DNA from: Bermanella sp049115935
Lineage (GTDB): Bacteria > Pseudomonadota > Gammaproteobacteria > Pseudomonadales > Oceanobacteraceae
Direction of reading: 5' to 3'
Length of the DNA: 64,000 bases
Assembly: GCA_049115935.1 (NCBI GenBank)
Contig: JAGDZK010000012.1
Span: 1-64,000, forward strand
Shown here: piece after piece, positions 17,624 to 26,781 of the stretch
How positions within the stretch are numbered: the first letter of the stretch is position 1
Layout: every line of letters begins with the position of its first letter
Notes under the pieces: generated by a model
Seen by the model: only the letters and a program-made list of their open reading frames with translations
Told to the model about the DNA's origin: nothing
Databases searched by the model: none
Made by a program: the position numbers and the translations under genes

Positions 17624-19630
17624 ATGGATTTTTTTGAACATCAAGCTCAAGCAAAAGCAGCCAGTAATCGGCTGCTTTTGTTGTTTTTAGCCTTCTGCGT
17701 TTTTATCGTGCTATGTGTGAATGGTGTCATTTATGTTTGCCTAAGTGGCTCCACCATAAGTCAGTTTGCAACCGCCCAAATATCCTTAAGCAATTTTTTA
17801 AAGTGGCAGTTTAGTTATGCAGGTTTTATTACATCGGTTGTGACGTTGGCTGTGATTGGCAGTGGCTGTGTTGGGCGCTGGTTAGAGCTTCGCCATGGTG
17901 GTAATGGTATGGCGGTTAAACTGGGTGCTCGCTCGTTGGGGTTTGCATCAAAAGATGAAACCGAACAAAAGCTAATAAACGTGGTGGAAGAAATGGCCAT
18001 TGCAGCGGGTGTGACGTCCCCTGGTGTGTATGTGCTTGATCACGAGCGCTCAATTAATGCATTTGTTGTGGGTTATGAATTTGAAGACAGCGCCCTAGTT
18101 GTTACAAATGGTTTATTGAAGAGTATGAACCGTGATGAACTGCAAGCAGTAGTCGGCCATGAATTTAGTCACATTTTACATGGCGATAATCGCATCAATA
18201 TTCGTTTGATGATTTTATTAGGCGGTATTGTTTGGGTATCTGAATTAGGCAAAATGTTGATGATGGACAGTCGTCATCGTTATGGTCGCCAGCGCTCTTT
18301 ATTTGGTGCGCGCCATAATGAATACCGACATTCTACCGGTTGTAACTCGTTATCAGGTATTAATGGTAAAAAAGATTCAGGCGCACTTTTTATTGGCCTA
18401 CCATTATTAATTATTGGCTACGTGGGAATTTTCTTTGGTCGTTTAATTCGAACCGCCATTAGCCGCAAGCGCGAATATTTAGCGGACGCGGCATCCGTGC
18501 AATTTACTCGTAACCCACAAGCCCTTGCCAGTGCGCTAAATATTATACGCACCAATGGTCATCAAGGTTTTTTGCAAATACCAAGAGCCGAAGGCATTAG
18601 CCATATGTGTATTAGCTCTTCACAAAAATCCACATGGTTTGCCACTCATCCTCCGCTGGAAAAACGTATTGAAAGTATTGACCCTACGTTTATTCTACGT
18701 TTTGAATCCCGTGAGAAAAAACAGCAGCGTAACGAAAAACGCGAACAGAAAAACGCGCAGCAAACCCAAGCGGCACAAAACATATACCAGCCCGATGTCA
18801 CGCGGTTACAGAGTTCAGGTGGCGAGCATTTACATGATGTGATTGGTACCTTAAGTGCTGCCAACCTAGCCTACGCCATGAGTCTGCACGATGAAATTCC
18901 GTATGAGTATCGTCAAGCATTGAAAGACCCAGAGTTAGCTAAGATCATGTTGCTTTATGTGCTGATGGATAAAGGCGCTGATTTACGTCAAGCGCAACAG
19001 CAATGGTTGTTGGAGCAATACCCTGCAAGCAAACAATATTTACAAACACTGACGCTGATGTCTAAAGGGTTAAGTCCAAGATTGGCATTACCGCTTGTTG
19101 AATTACTTATTCCGTTATTAAAAACACTGGATCCAGATCAACAAAAAGGCTTGCTTGAGCAGGTGTTGGTCATGGCAAAATGGGATGGCAAGTTATCCCT
19201 TTTTGATATTTGTTTATATAGTTTATTAAAGTATTCGTTTGAGAATAAAAGACCAAACCGTTCATCCCATACGGTTAAAAAACTGGATGTGGTGGCGTAT
19301 GAAATTAATGTCATTGTTTCAAGTTTGATATATAACGCAGGTGGTACAGCGTTAGAAAAACAAGCCCTTCATAAACGTATGATGGATGTGTTTGTTATGC
19401 CGAAACAAGCTTTAATTGAGGCATCGGACATCAAGGCTAAACAGATTTATATGAGCCTTAAAAAATTGAAAACCCTATCACCCATGTTAAAACGTTCTTT
19501 AATGGATGTGTGTGGGGATATCGTTTTACATGACGGAATCGTGCAAGGTTCAGAATATGAAACATTAAAATTAATGAGTTTGATGTTGGCATGCCCTATG
19601 CCGGCGCTGCCAATGAACCAAGCAAACTAA
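17624..19630 (+). CDS. M48 family membrane zinc metalloprotease with long C-terminal extension
   Basis: A 668-residue HtpX-like integral membrane peptidase. Membrane segments are visible at about 17-42, 63-85, 192-210 and 258-276. The zinc motif HEFSH is at 179-183, and the third ligand is the Glu of KREYLADAASV. Past residue about 340 there is a charged linker (EKKQQRNEKREQKN) and a soluble C-terminal helical domain with no name I can give. The protein is more than twice the length of classic HtpX. Together with lemA it probably degrades damaged membrane proteins. The stop codon lies inside a hairpin. Confidence 0.92.
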   Translation: MDFFEHQAQAKAASNRLLLLFLAFCVFIVLCVNGVIYVCLSGSTISQFATAQISLSNFLKWQFSYAGFITSVVTLAVIGSGCVGRWLELRHGGNGMAVKLGARSLGFASKDETEQKLINVVEEMAIAAGVTSPGVYVLDHERSINAFVVGYEFEDSALVVTNGLLKSMNRDELQAVVGHEFSHILHGDNRINIRLMILLGGIVWVSELGKMLMMDSRHRYGRQRSLFGARHNEYRHSTGCNSLSGINGKKDSGALFIGLPLLIIGYVGIFFGRLIRTAISRKREYLADAASVQFTRNPQALASALNIIRTNGHQGFLQIPRAEGISHMCISSSQKSTWFATHPPLEKRIESIDPTFILRFESREKKQQRNEKREQKNAQQTQAAQNIYQPDVTRLQSSGGEHLHDVIGTLSAANLAYAMSLHDEIPYEYRQALKDPELAKIMLLYVLMDKGADLRQAQQQWLLEQYPASKQYLQTLTLMSKGLSPRLALPLVELLIPLLKTLDPDQQKGLLEQVLVMAKWDGKLSLFDICLYSLLKYSFENKRPNRSSHTVKKLDVVAYEINVIVSSLIYNAGGTALEKQALHKRMMDVFVMPKQALIEASDIKAKQIYMSLKKLKTLSPMLKRSLMDVCGDIVLHDGIVQGSEYETLKLMSLMLACPMPALPMNQAN

Positions 19631-19647
19631 CGCGGTTTTGCTTGGTT
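19616..19647 (+). terminator. Hairpin over the stop codon of the M48 protease gene
   Basis: AACCAAGCAAA and TTTGCTTGGTT form a perfect 11-bp stem with a 10-base loop that contains the stop codon. Only a short T-tract follows, so termination efficiency is uncertain. Confidence 0.55.
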
Positions 19648-19770
19648 ATTCGTTAGATAAAAAATAAAACGCATCCTACCCCCTAGGTGATATGGATTAA
19701 CTTGACTGTATTGCTCAAAATGCTACAAGTTGAGACATACAATCAATTTTTGTTCACAAGGGGGTGTGGC

Positions 19771-20559
19771 ATGGCCACACAATACACGCCAGCACAACTT
19801 CGTCATGCGATTCGCACCGGCGAGCACACCACAAACACGTCAGGATTATGCCAAGGGTTTGTGCAATGTAATGTGGCGATACTCCCCAAAGCGTGGGCAG
19901 ATGAATTTCTCCAGTTTTGTCAGTTAAATCAAAAACCTTGTCCTGTGGTTGCCATGGCTGCTCAGCCTGGCGATACCAATCTTGTTGAAGTAGCCCCCGA
20001 CTTTGACATTCGTACAGACGTGCCTAAATATCGAATTTGGAAAGGCGGCACGTTAGTCGATGAGGTGACTGACATCTCTTCAGTATGGCGTGACGATTTG
20101 GTTACGTTTTTATTAGGCTGCTCGTTTAGTTTTGAAGAAGCATTAATTGCTGACGGCTTAGAAGTTCGCAACATAACGCAAGGCAAAAACGTGCCCATGT
20201 ACGATACGAATATTGCGTGTCGTGCGGCAGGGCGTTTTCATGGCAATACTGTGGTGAGCATGCGCCCATTCAAACCTGCCGATGCCATTCGTATGATTCA
20301 AATATGCAGCCGTTTTCCATCAGTGCATGGCGCACCGATTCATTTTGGAGATCCTGCGGCCATCGGAATTAAAGATATCAACCAGCCGGAATATGGTGAT
20401 GCCGTTACCATTAAAGCAGGTGAAGTGCCCGTCTTTACCGCCTGTGGTGTGACACCTCAAGCCGCTATAATGGCGGCGAAGCCTGAGTTTTGTATTACTC
20501 ATAGCCCTGGCCATATGGTTGTCACTGATATTCCTAATTCTAAATTAGCCATTTTATAA
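19771..20559 (+). CDS. DUF1445 protein, predicted D-glutamate cyclase
   Basis: A 262-residue cytosolic protein of the DUF1445/UPF0317 'putative hydro-lyase' family. Conserved segments seen are FLLGCSFSFEEAL, RNITQGKNVPMYDTN, MRPF, and HFGDPAAIGI near the C-terminal third. This family matches the N-terminal part of mammalian D-glutamate cyclase, which makes 5-oxo-D-proline from D-glutamate. It heads an operon with the 5-oxoprolinase subunits and a DUF4392 protein that matches the other part of the same mammalian enzyme, which supports the assignment. The ATG at 19771 has AAGGGGG six bases upstream; the frame is open further upstream to a GTG at 19687. A weak TTGACT / TACAAG promoter is possible at 19702-19729. 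Confidence 0.85.
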   Translation: MATQYTPAQLRHAIRTGEHTTNTSGLCQGFVQCNVAILPKAWADEFLQFCQLNQKPCPVVAMAAQPGDTNLVEVAPDFDIRTDVPKYRIWKGGTLVDEVTDISSVWRDDLVTFLLGCSFSFEEALIADGLEVRNITQGKNVPMYDTNIACRAAGRFHGNTVVSMRPFKPADAIRMIQICSRFPSVHGAPIHFGDPAAIGIKDINQPEYGDAVTIKAGEVPVFTACGVTPQAAIMAAKPEFCITHSPGHMVVTDIPNSKLAIL

Positions 20560-20568
20560 GGAGCCAGC

Positions 20569-21306
20569 ATGTCGTTGTTATTAAATTGTGACTTAGGTGA
20601 AAGTTATGGCTCGTGGAAAATGGGGTTAGACGAAGACGTTTTTCCGCATATTGACCAAGCAAATATTGCTTGCGGTTTTCATGGTGGTGACCCTGTGGTC
20701 ATGATGAAAACATTAGCGTTAGCCAAAAAACATGACGTAATGGTTGGTGCACACCCAGCCTATCCGGACTTAGTGGGTTTTGGTCGCCGATCTATGAATT
20801 GCTCAACCGATGAAATTATTGGCATGGTGTTGTATCAAATGAGCGCACTAGATGGCATGGCAAAAAGCCAAGGTATGTTAATGGCATATGTGAAACCTCA
20901 CGGTGCCTTGTATAACGATATGATGGCCAAAGTTGAAGTGCGCAAAGCCATTATGCAAGCCGTGGCGCAATACCATCGTCCTATCAAGCTGATGCTACAG
21001 GCCACCAATGATTCAGCACAGCATTTAATTGAAGCTCAAGAATACGATATCGAATTATTATTTGAAGCTTTTGCTGACCGCTGTTATGACGACGATGGTA
21101 AATTACTTGCGCGCAGTAAACCGGGCGCGGTGCACAATAAAGAAAAAATGCTGGCCCAAGTGAAGCAGCTAAACGAGCAGGGCACCATCACGTCGGTCAG
21201 TGGCAAAACACTCAATATTGAAGCCGATTCTTTATGTGTTCACGGCGATAACCTTGAAGGTGTGCAAGCCATTGCACAAATTCGTAAGATTATTGAAGGC
21301 GCATAA
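20569..21306 (+). CDS. pxpA: 5-oxoprolinase subunit A (LamB/YcsF family)
   Basis: A 245-residue LamB/YcsF protein, subunit A of the bacterial ATP-dependent 5-oxoprolinase, which opens 5-oxoproline to glutamate. Family signatures: LLNCDLGESYG at the start, ANIACGFHGGDP at about 28-39, GAHPAYPDLVGFGRR at about 61-75, and KPHGALYN near 107. It starts nine bases after the DUF1445 stop behind AAGGAG, and pxpB begins one base after its own stop, so the genes are tightly co-translated. Confidence 0.95.
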   Translation: MSLLLNCDLGESYGSWKMGLDEDVFPHIDQANIACGFHGGDPVVMMKTLALAKKHDVMVGAHPAYPDLVGFGRRSMNCSTDEIIGMVLYQMSALDGMAKSQGMLMAYVKPHGALYNDMMAKVEVRKAIMQAVAQYHRPIKLMLQATNDSAQHLIEAQEYDIELLFEAFADRCYDDDGKLLARSKPGAVHNKEKMLAQVKQLNEQGTITSVSGKTLNIEADSLCVHGDNLEGVQAIAQIRKIIEGA

Positions 21307-21307
21307 C

Positions 21308-22006
21308 ATGAACATTCATGTGGCGGGTGAAAATGCATTAATGGTGTATTTTGCAGATAACGTCAGCGATCAAACCAGTTTGCGTATTCAACAAACCGCC
21401 TCAGTACTATCGCAATACATAGGTAAAGAGCTAATTGATTTAGTCCCCAGTTACGCCTCAATGTTAGTGGTGTTTGATGCATTTAAAACCGACCACTTGC
21501 ATGTGCGTAAATTGATTCGTGATGCGGCTCAACCACATCAAGCGTCACAAACTCAGCAACAAGAAAACATTGTGCGTTTACCGGTTTATTACGGGCCACA
21601 AACCAGTCCTGATTTAGCCAAAATAGCGCAACATGCTGGTTTAACCAATGAGCAAGTGATCGAGATTCATCAACAAACACATTATCGTGTTTATGCTATT
21701 GGGTTTGCACCTGGCTTTGCGTATTTAGGTGAAACCCATGAGCGTATTGCCATGGCTCGTTTATCAACACCCCGAAAAAAAGTACCCAAAGGGGCGGTAG
21801 CCATTGCCGACCGTCAAACGGCTGTGTACCCATCTGTCAGTCCTGGTGGATGGAATTTAATTGGTTGTTGCCCAACCCCCATGTTTGATGCAAACGCGTC
21901 ACCCTCCATGCCAGTTAAAGCAGGAGATGCGGTTCAGTTTTATGCCATCGATGAATCAGAGTTTATATCTTTAGGTGGCAGTTTTGATGGCTGGCAGGAC
22001 TTATAA
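21308..22006 (+). CDS. pxpB: 5-oxoprolinase subunit B (KipI family)
   Basis: A 232-residue protein of the KipI/allophanate hydrolase subunit 1 family, which pairs with PxpC to form part of the 5-oxoprolinase. Motifs seen: GFAPGFAYLG, then LSTPRKKVPKGAVAIAD and SPGGWNLIG, the standard C-terminal half of the family. The ATG at 21308 follows the pxpA stop by one base (TAACATG). An upstream in-frame start would overlap pxpA by about 100 bases and is rejected. In some bacteria KipI inhibits a sporulation kinase; the operon context here favours the metabolic role. Confidence 0.94.
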   Translation: MNIHVAGENALMVYFADNVSDQTSLRIQQTASVLSQYIGKELIDLVPSYASMLVVFDAFKTDHLHVRKLIRDAAQPHQASQTQQQENIVRLPVYYGPQTSPDLAKIAQHAGLTNEQVIEIHQQTHYRVYAIGFAPGFAYLGETHERIAMARLSTPRKKVPKGAVAIADRQTAVYPSVSPGGWNLIGCCPTPMFDANASPSMPVKAGDAVQFYAIDESEFISLGGSFDGWQDL

Positions 22007-22007
22007 C

Positions 22008-22967
22008 ATGACTCATGTAATGCACGTTTTAAATCCAGGTATCTTAACTCTCATTCAAGACGTAGGACGTTTTGGTCAGCACGGCATTGGTTTAACCACT
22101 GGCGGGCCTATGGATCCGCTTGCGTTTAAATGGGCAAATCGTTTAGTGGGCAATGATGAAAATACCGCCCTGTTAGAAAACACCATTGGTGGTTTGAAAT
22201 TAAAAAGTACCTGCCAAACTCAAATCGCCGTAACAGGTGCCACTGTTACTATAAAAGTAAATGGAATATCTCAACCACAATGGCAAACAATAAATATCAA
22301 TGCCCATGATGAAATCGAATTGGGTTACGCCAGTGAAGGCTGCCGTATTTATTTAGCGGTATCTGGTGGTTTTAACATTAACAAACAATTTAATAGCGTA
22401 AGCACAGTGGTACGTGAAGGCATTGGCGGTTTAAACGGTAAGGGCTTGCAAGCAACCGATAAACTTCACTTAGTAAGCGATAGCCGTGTAACGCGATGTT
22501 ATGTATTGCCGTTAAGTGCTCGACCGGTTTATGCAAACAAAGTCACGTTGCGGTTAATACCCGGTTATCAGCAAGCGCACTTTTCTCGTCATCAGCAACG
22601 CATGTTTTTTTATCATGAGTTTACCGTTAGTGATTTATGCGACCGCATGGGATATCGCTTATCAGGTCCAAAGGTGATTTGTGATATCGAAGGCATTTTA
22701 TCTGAAGGCATTTGTTTAGGTGCGGTGCAAATCCCTAAAGATGGTCAGCCCATTGTCCTAATGAACGACCGACAAACCATCGGCGGCTACCCAAAAATAG
22801 GCTCGGTATTATCATTAGATTTAGCCAAGCTTGCGCAACTAACCGCAGGCGGCCGTGTAACGTTTGAACCCATTACCATTGACCATGCCCATAATGAGCT
22901 AGCCCTTGCCCACTATAAATACAGTCGGCAAACATTGGTTAGCGTGGCAACCGAGGATGCACCATGA
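22008..22967 (+). CDS. pxpC: 5-oxoprolinase subunit C (KipA family)
   Basis: A 319-residue biotin-dependent-carboxyltransferase-like (KipA/AHS2) protein, the third 5-oxoprolinase subunit. The N-terminal signature GILTLIQDVGRFGQHGIG and GGPMDPLAFKWANRLVGN are diagnostic; LSEGICLGAVQIPKDGQPI lies in the C-terminal third. Its ATG is one base after the pxpB stop, and its stop overlaps the next start as ATGA. PxpA, B and C are all needed for activity in characterised bacteria, and all three are complete here. Confidence 0.95.
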   Translation: MTHVMHVLNPGILTLIQDVGRFGQHGIGLTTGGPMDPLAFKWANRLVGNDENTALLENTIGGLKLKSTCQTQIAVTGATVTIKVNGISQPQWQTININAHDEIELGYASEGCRIYLAVSGGFNINKQFNSVSTVVREGIGGLNGKGLQATDKLHLVSDSRVTRCYVLPLSARPVYANKVTLRLIPGYQQAHFSRHQQRMFFYHEFTVSDLCDRMGYRLSGPKVICDIEGILSEGICLGAVQIPKDGQPIVLMNDRQTIGGYPKIGSVLSLDLAKLAQLTAGGRVTFEPITIDHAHNELALAHYKYSRQTLVSVATEDAP

Positions 22968-23827
22968 GCCAACTCACGACGGCGATGCAATTAAGCCTTG
23001 ATATTGAAAACATGTTGGTAGAGCGCAACCTGCGCGGCATGAAAACCGTGCAAAGTGCATTACCTCAAGGTTATGTATTACGCGCAGCGCAAATGATGCT
23101 GCCCATTCGCGGTACCGTATTAATTGGCACAGGCTTTCCCGTGGTGGACACCTTTGAAACAGATGGGCCAGTGGGTGCCATTGCTTTATACCAAGCGTTT
23201 GAAGCACTAGGAGCCCAACCTATTATTGTGTGTGGTGCGCCGCTTAGTGAACAACTAAAAAATACATACCGTGTGCATGAAATTACAGTGGGGCCAAGCG
23301 CCCATCGCGACGAAGAAGCACTGCAAGCCCTTAAACAATTACAGCCTGAGCTGATTGTTTCGATTGAGCGCCCAGGGCTGGCCGCAGATGGTAAGTATTA
23401 CAACATGCGCGGTGAAGACATCAGTGCCCGTGCTGCGTGTTTTGATACGTTTTTAATTCATGCACAGTGCCCATCCATAGCCATTGGTGATGGTGGCAAT
23501 GAAATTGGCATGGGTAATATTCAAGACGCCTTAAAAGGTTTAGATATTCAAGCAGCGGCCACAGGTTGCAACGAGTTAGTGATTGCCGATGTTTCTAATT
23601 GGGCTGCGCTTGGGTTAATTGCCATGCTTGATTGGTTAAGTGGGCAAAATACTTTAGCCAAATTAGATGCCATGGCCGTGCTCGAGTTTTTATCACAGCG
23701 TGGCAGTGTTGATGGTGTCACTCGTGAAAATACCTTAACCGAAGATGGTCTTCCTGCCCAAGACGGCATTGAATTATTAAATCGACTACAAGCATTAATT
23801 AGCCAGAAAAAATTAGTTAAAAATTAA
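22964..23827 (+). CDS. DUF4392 protein, D-glutamate cyclase-like C-terminal domain
   Basis: A 287-residue soluble protein. The segment VLIGTGFPVVDTFETDGPVG and the following AIALYQAFEALGAQPIIV mark the DUF4392 family, which forms the C-terminal region of mammalian D-glutamate cyclase. Later segments ERPGLAADGKYYNMRG and IAIGDGGNEIGMGN are also conserved. It overlaps pxpC by four bases (ATGA), so it is certainly in the operon. In animals this domain is fused to a DUF1445-like domain; here the two halves are separate genes flanking pxpABC. Its biochemical role alone is not known. Confidence 0.85.
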   Translation: MSQLTTAMQLSLDIENMLVERNLRGMKTVQSALPQGYVLRAAQMMLPIRGTVLIGTGFPVVDTFETDGPVGAIALYQAFEALGAQPIIVCGAPLSEQLKNTYRVHEITVGPSAHRDEEALQALKQLQPELIVSIERPGLAADGKYYNMRGEDISARAACFDTFLIHAQCPSIAIGDGGNEIGMGNIQDALKGLDIQAAATGCNELVIADVSNWAALGLIAMLDWLSGQNTLAKLDAMAVLEFLSQRGSVDGVTRENTLTEDGLPAQDGIELLNRLQALISQKKLVKN

Positions 23828-23855
23828 GTTTTCAGAATTTTACGTGAGGTGCCAT

Positions 23856-24713
23856 ATGAGCATTGTATTTTTAAACAACGAATTTATGCCAATGGAAGAG
23901 GCAAAAATTTCACCGATGGATCGAGGTTTTTTATTCGGTGATGGTATTTATGAAGTGATACCTGCCTACAATGGCAAGCTTGTGGGCTTTGGCCCGCATA
24001 TTGACCGTATGAATCAAGGCCTAGAATTAATTGGCATCGACTTTAAATGGGATCAAAACCAGTGGCGTAAAATCTGTGATGAGTTGATCGCAAAAAATGA
24101 CGGTGAAAACCTCGGCATTTATTTACATGTGAGCCGTGGTGCTGACAGTAAACGTTTTCATGCGTACCCAGAAAATGTGGCTCCAACGGTATTTGCATAT
24201 GCCTTTGATATTCCAGCGGCGAATGTGCCGGATAAAACAAAAGCCAAAGGTTATAAGGTTGCTACCACGCAAGATTTACGTTGGCAGCGTTGTAATATCA
24301 AATCTACAGCACTACTTGGTAACGTGATGCATTTTCAATTTGGTTATGCACAAGGTTACAACGAAACACTTTTATATAACGTAAAAAATGAACTAACCGA
24401 AGCCGGTGCATGTAACGCCTATATTGTGAAAGATGGCGTGGTGATTACGCCGCCATTGGACAATCAAATTCTACCGGGTATCACCCGCTTTATGCTGTTA
24501 GAGATATTACGTAAATACAGCGATATAAAAGTAGAAGAACGTATTGTTACTATGGATGAAGTGTTTAATGCGGATGAAGTATGGATTACAAGTTCATCAA
24601 AAGAAATTGCCCCTGTGGTTGAAATTGATGGCAAGCCGGTGGGTGATGGCAAGGTGGGTGATGTATGGCTAGCAGCACAAACTCAATATACCGCACATAA
24701 ATTTGAGTTTTAA
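23856..24713 (+). CDS. dat: D-amino acid aminotransferase (PLP fold type IV)
   Basis: A 285-residue class IV aminotransferase. The start SPMDRGFLFGDGIYEVIP, the PLP lysine in NIKSTALLGNV (Lys149) and ELTEAGACNAYIV are family hallmarks and fit D-alanine aminotransferase better than the branched-chain enzymes. The usual reaction moves the amino group of a D-amino acid to 2-oxoglutarate, giving D-glutamate. That is the predicted substrate of the cyclase encoded at the head of this cluster. The ATG at 23856 has GTGAGGT upstream; an in-frame GTG at 23844 is less likely. It lies 28 bases after the DUF4392 gene and before a strong terminator. Lyase activity (aminodeoxychorismate) is a less likely alternative. 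Confidence 0.88.
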   Translation: MSIVFLNNEFMPMEEAKISPMDRGFLFGDGIYEVIPAYNGKLVGFGPHIDRMNQGLELIGIDFKWDQNQWRKICDELIAKNDGENLGIYLHVSRGADSKRFHAYPENVAPTVFAYAFDIPAANVPDKTKAKGYKVATTQDLRWQRCNIKSTALLGNVMHFQFGYAQGYNETLLYNVKNELTEAGACNAYIVKDGVVITPPLDNQILPGITRFMLLEILRKYSDIKVEERIVTMDEVFNADEVWITSSSKEIAPVVEIDGKPVGDGKVGDVWLAAQTQYTAHKFEF

Positions 24714-24759
24714 TTACATTAAAATTTAATTATTTCGGTTAGTTCTAGAGCGCACTGTT

Positions 24760-24796
24760 AAGCCCATCTTTATTAAAAATAAAGATGGGCTTTTTT
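24760..24796. terminator. Bidirectional terminator between dat and the acyltransferase gene
   Basis: AAGCCCATCTTTATT / AATAAAGATGGGCTT perfect stem with an AAA loop and T-run, between convergent genes. Confidence 0.9.
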
Positions 24797-24808
24797 ATGC
24801 GTTTTAGC

Positions 24809-26713
24809 TTAAAAAATCAGAGGGTTGCCAATTTCTTTAAGGTATTTTTCAGCAATCATGGCAGCACCACTGGTATTAAAGTGATCAGAATTACGATAAA
24901 GAATCGTGTCATTTAATACCAAATCACATTTTGATTCGTCACATAATACATCATTCAAATCAATGTAATGAATGTTCGGGAAACGTCGTTTCATTTCATT
25001 AACAATGTGGTTGGGCGGGTATTTGGCCGCATTTATTGTAGTATCTAAATCATCAAAAAATACAAAGCGCCCACCTTTTGCTAACTTCATACGATGTAAA
25101 TGCTCTTTAGTGGTGGCCGGAATACTAATGACGACACTCACTTTTTTATTATGTTTTAAAATATCGGCAATGGTTTGCAGTAAGTAATCATAATTAATAT
25201 TTTGAGGGTCAGAGTAGTAATCCCAATTTGCCGCGAGAATGATATATTCAAACTGCAAGGCATATTCTAGACGATCATTAGCATACTTAGGTGGATAATC
25301 GTATTGCCCTGGCGCGTGCATACGAGTCAAAATAGGATGCCCGCCTGAGGTTGAGTCATGCAGGTAAAGGTTGGCATCTTTTGCAAATACATCAATCAGG
25401 GATGCACTGTGGTTTGCAAATGAATCACCAATTAATACGCCATCTAGCTTTTCTTTTTTAGTGCCCAGCCAACAATCTTCAATATTACCAATAAGGTCGG
25501 CATCGAAACATTGCTTGCGAACGGTGCTTGGGAAATTCTTTTTCTTATCAAACTCAGCGAGTTCATTGAAGCGGTGAGGGAATCCATTTTTGACATCCAC
25601 TACACCATAAATCACAGTCAAAATAATAAAAGCAGGCAGCATTATCTTTTTCATGGCACTGCCAAAGGTGGGAAGGTTGGCATATCTGATTGGTTGCTCA
25701 ACAAACCGGTAAGACAAATAAGCCAGAACGAACGCCAGTAGGATTGCACTAATGCGTAACACCCCATCTAGCTCCAAACCTAAATATTGAATGTAAGTGA
25801 ATATTGGCCAATGCCATAAATATAAAGAGTAAGAAATCAAACCGATAAAGACAAAATGCTTTTGGCTCATGATTCGATTAACGATGCCCATTGAATTGCT
25901 ATTTTTGCCACTAATGATAAGTAACGCTGTGCCTAGACAAGGCCAGAGTGCATTTAAGCCAGGAAAAACACTGGCTTTTGATATCAGCAGTGAAGGGATG
26001 ACAATCAAGCTTAGCCCTATAATCGATAGAATATGGTTTAAGTTGGTTTTGACCGCGGGTAACTGGGTATAGGTGATAGCTAAAAGCGCACCAATCATTA
26101 GTTCAAACGCCCTTGCCGGTAACAGAAAATAAGCTGAATGAGCAGAGGTGTTTGCTAGATGAATGGATAGCCCTAATAAACCTATACAAGCAAGTAAGCA
26201 GATTTTTCCTAAATGTTTATGTTTGGTTAATTTAGCTAAGAAAATAAACAGTACAGGCCAGATAAAATAGAATTGCTCTTCTACAGCAAGCGACCAAGTA
26301 TGTAACAATGGAAATAAGTCGGTATTAGGTGAGAAATATCCGCCAGTATTTTGCCAAAGAAAAAAGTTACTGGTTGTTAGGAATGCATGGATTAAATTTC
26401 TAGCAAATATTTCAAAATCCCGAGGGAATAAAAATAAATAAGAAAAAATGCTGGTGATTAACAATAGTGCGATCAGTGCAGGTGCGATGCGTTTGATTCT
26501 GCGAAGGTAAAATGTTTTGTAGCTAAAGCGGTTTTGCAGTACTTCTTTTTGAATAATGGTGGTAATCAGAAATCCAGAAATAACAAAAAACACATCCACA
26601 CCAACAAAACCGCCGCTAATAAAGCTAAATTTTGCATGGAAGAATAAAACAAGCAGTACAGCAATGGCTCTTAGGCCATCAATATCTGATCGATATTTAA
26701 ATAAGTTCGTCAT
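24809..26713 (-). CDS. OafA-type O-acyltransferase with C-terminal SGNH domain
   Basis: A 634-residue inner-membrane acyltransferase. The N-terminal half is Acyltransferase_3: YRSDIDGLRAIAVLLVLFFH, GGFVGVDVFFVISGFLI, then RRIKRIAPAL and SLAVEEQFYFIWP, with about ten membrane segments to residue 370. The C-terminal half is a periplasmic SGNH hydrolase-like domain with IGDSFANH and a late SDHFNTSGA (Asp-His pair). Such fusions O-acetylate lipopolysaccharide, O-antigen or exopolysaccharide. LPS genes (lpxL-like, hldE, waaA) lie just upstream, which supports an LPS target, but the exact acceptor cannot be told from sequence. Confidence 0.92.
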   Translation of the reverse strand: MTNLFKYRSDIDGLRAIAVLLVLFFHAKFSFISGGFVGVDVFFVISGFLITTIIQKEVLQNRFSYKTFYLRRIKRIAPALIALLLITSIFSYLFLFPRDFEIFARNLIHAFLTTSNFFLWQNTGGYFSPNTDLFPLLHTWSLAVEEQFYFIWPVLFIFLAKLTKHKHLGKICLLACIGLLGLSIHLANTSAHSAYFLLPARAFELMIGALLAITYTQLPAVKTNLNHILSIIGLSLIVIPSLLISKASVFPGLNALWPCLGTALLIISGKNSNSMGIVNRIMSQKHFVFIGLISYSLYLWHWPIFTYIQYLGLELDGVLRISAILLAFVLAYLSYRFVEQPIRYANLPTFGSAMKKIMLPAFIILTVIYGVVDVKNGFPHRFNELAEFDKKKNFPSTVRKQCFDADLIGNIEDCWLGTKKEKLDGVLIGDSFANHSASLIDVFAKDANLYLHDSTSGGHPILTRMHAPGQYDYPPKYANDRLEYALQFEYIILAANWDYYSDPQNINYDYLLQTIADILKHNKKVSVVISIPATTKEHLHRMKLAKGGRFVFFDDLDTTINAAKYPPNHIVNEMKRRFPNIHYIDLNDVLCDESKCDLVLNDTILYRNSDHFNTSGAAMIAEKYLKEIGNPLIF

Positions 26714-26781
26714 AAAGAGTTGTTAGTCGTAGTGTAATGAAATGACACAAGCCATACTAAGTAAAAGAATGTGATGAATCC

